This document shows, piece after piece, positions 56,070 to 56,213 of a DNA stretch of 56,213 bases. The stretch is from an uncultured Oscillospiraceae bacterium (lineage in GTDB: Bacteria > Bacillota > Clostridia > Oscillospirales > Oscillospiraceae): positions 1 to 56,213 of the forward strand of contig CANREY010000002.1 of assembly GCA_947629755.1 (NCBI GenBank). The letters run 5' to 3'. Made by a program: the position numbers and the translations under genes. How positions within the stretch are numbered: the stretch's first letter is position 1; the number at the start of each line of letters is the position of its first letter. Below the pieces are notes generated by a model that was not told the origin of the DNA, ran no database searches, and saw only the letters and a list, made by a program, of their open reading frames with translations.

Positions 56070-56213
56070 TTAAGCTTCCTCGATAGCGCCGACAGGGCAC
56101 TCGCCCTCGCAGGCTCCGCAGTCGATGCAGACGTCAGGGTCCACAACGTGCTGTCCGTCGCCCTCGGCAATGGCTCCAACGGGGCAGGCCGCCTCGCAGG
56201 CTCCGCAGTTGAC
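56070..56213 (-). CDS. 2[4Fe-4S] ferredoxin (partial; N-terminus outside the window)
   Basis: The frame is open to the last base. The 47 visible residues include the rest of the first cluster motif (NCGACEAACPVGAI) and the whole second one (CIDCGACEGECPVGAI), ending GAIEEA. This is a clostridial-type low-potential ferredoxin with CxxCxxCxxxCP motifs twice, which carries electrons for enzymes such as pyruvate:ferredoxin oxidoreductase or hydrogenase. Only the first few residues are missing. Repeat copy C lies directly downstream. Confidence 0.93.
   Translation of the reverse strand, partial: VNCGACEAACPVGAIAEGDGQHVVDPDVCIDCGACEGECPVGAIEEA

Overview
The window comes from the chromosome of a GC-rich member of the Clostridia (Bacillota), most likely an uncultured gut Oscillospirales-type bacterium. 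This is inferred from the gene families (Firmicutes-type GalT, AbrB-like regulator with a zinc ribbon, MreB/RecD2/ComFC cluster, XpaC, HtrA, ECF sigma factor with a serpin partner), from strong A+T-rich sigma-A promoters in an otherwise G+C-rich sequence, and from AGGAGG-type ribosome binding sites. No rRNA gene, tRNA gene or CRISPR array was recognised. The organism cannot be named from sequence reading alone.

Left part (1-24.2 kb): housekeeping and accessory genes. They include the end of a D-mannonate oxidoreductase, an aromatic acid exporter family protein, a FemAB transferase, O-acetylhomoserine sulfhydrylase (metY), a GNAT protein, a class-I amidotransferase, argS, a pair of tandem non-coding RNA genes next to a small PBECR-type nuclease-fold protein, an XpaC-like membrane protein, a minus-strand block with recD2-comFC-mreB-HAD, then uvrB, radC and polA-rimI-tsaD. 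A cluster of DnaA-box-like 9-mers lies between tsaD and radC.

Centre (24.2-41.8 kb): a galactan/galactoside catabolic island. A LacI regulator, a sugar ABC importer (lipoprotein plus two permeases, with a separate MsmX-type ATPase), a cytosolic GH53 endo-galactanase, a cytosolic GH42 beta-galactosidase, an uncharacterised 612-residue protein with a small zinc-ribbon partner, and galK-galE-galT together take beta-1,4-galacto-oligosaccharides to UDP-hexoses. The island is bracketed by two inverted ~420-bp copies of what looks like a type I toxin-antitoxin module. Each has a 34-residue hydrophobic peptide with a sequestered ribosome binding site, and a convergent antisense RNA that shares a bidirectional terminator. 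Neither peptide is long enough to show up in an ordinary gene call.

Right part (41.8-56.2 kb): a DUF5684 membrane protein, uvrA, a membrane-anchored HtrA protease, a small secreted peptide gene, an XRE regulator between two 221-bp direct repeats, metA-mscS-DUF1622, an AbrB-type regulator, rsmI and a tRNA-modification-type methyltransferase. It ends with an ECF sigma factor gene overlapping a gene for a membrane-anchored serpin that looks like an anti-sigma factor with a serpin sensor domain, followed by the end of a 2[4Fe-4S] ferredoxin gene. MetA carries the acetyl-CoA-type residue, so it and MetY form a matching pair.

Intergenic DNA is rich in repeats. A ~205-bp hairpin-rich, MITE-like element occurs three times; two copies sit exactly between 25-27-bp duplications of a hairpin, in one case a clear intrinsic terminator. 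A family of short G+C-rich palindromes is spread over several intergenic gaps.
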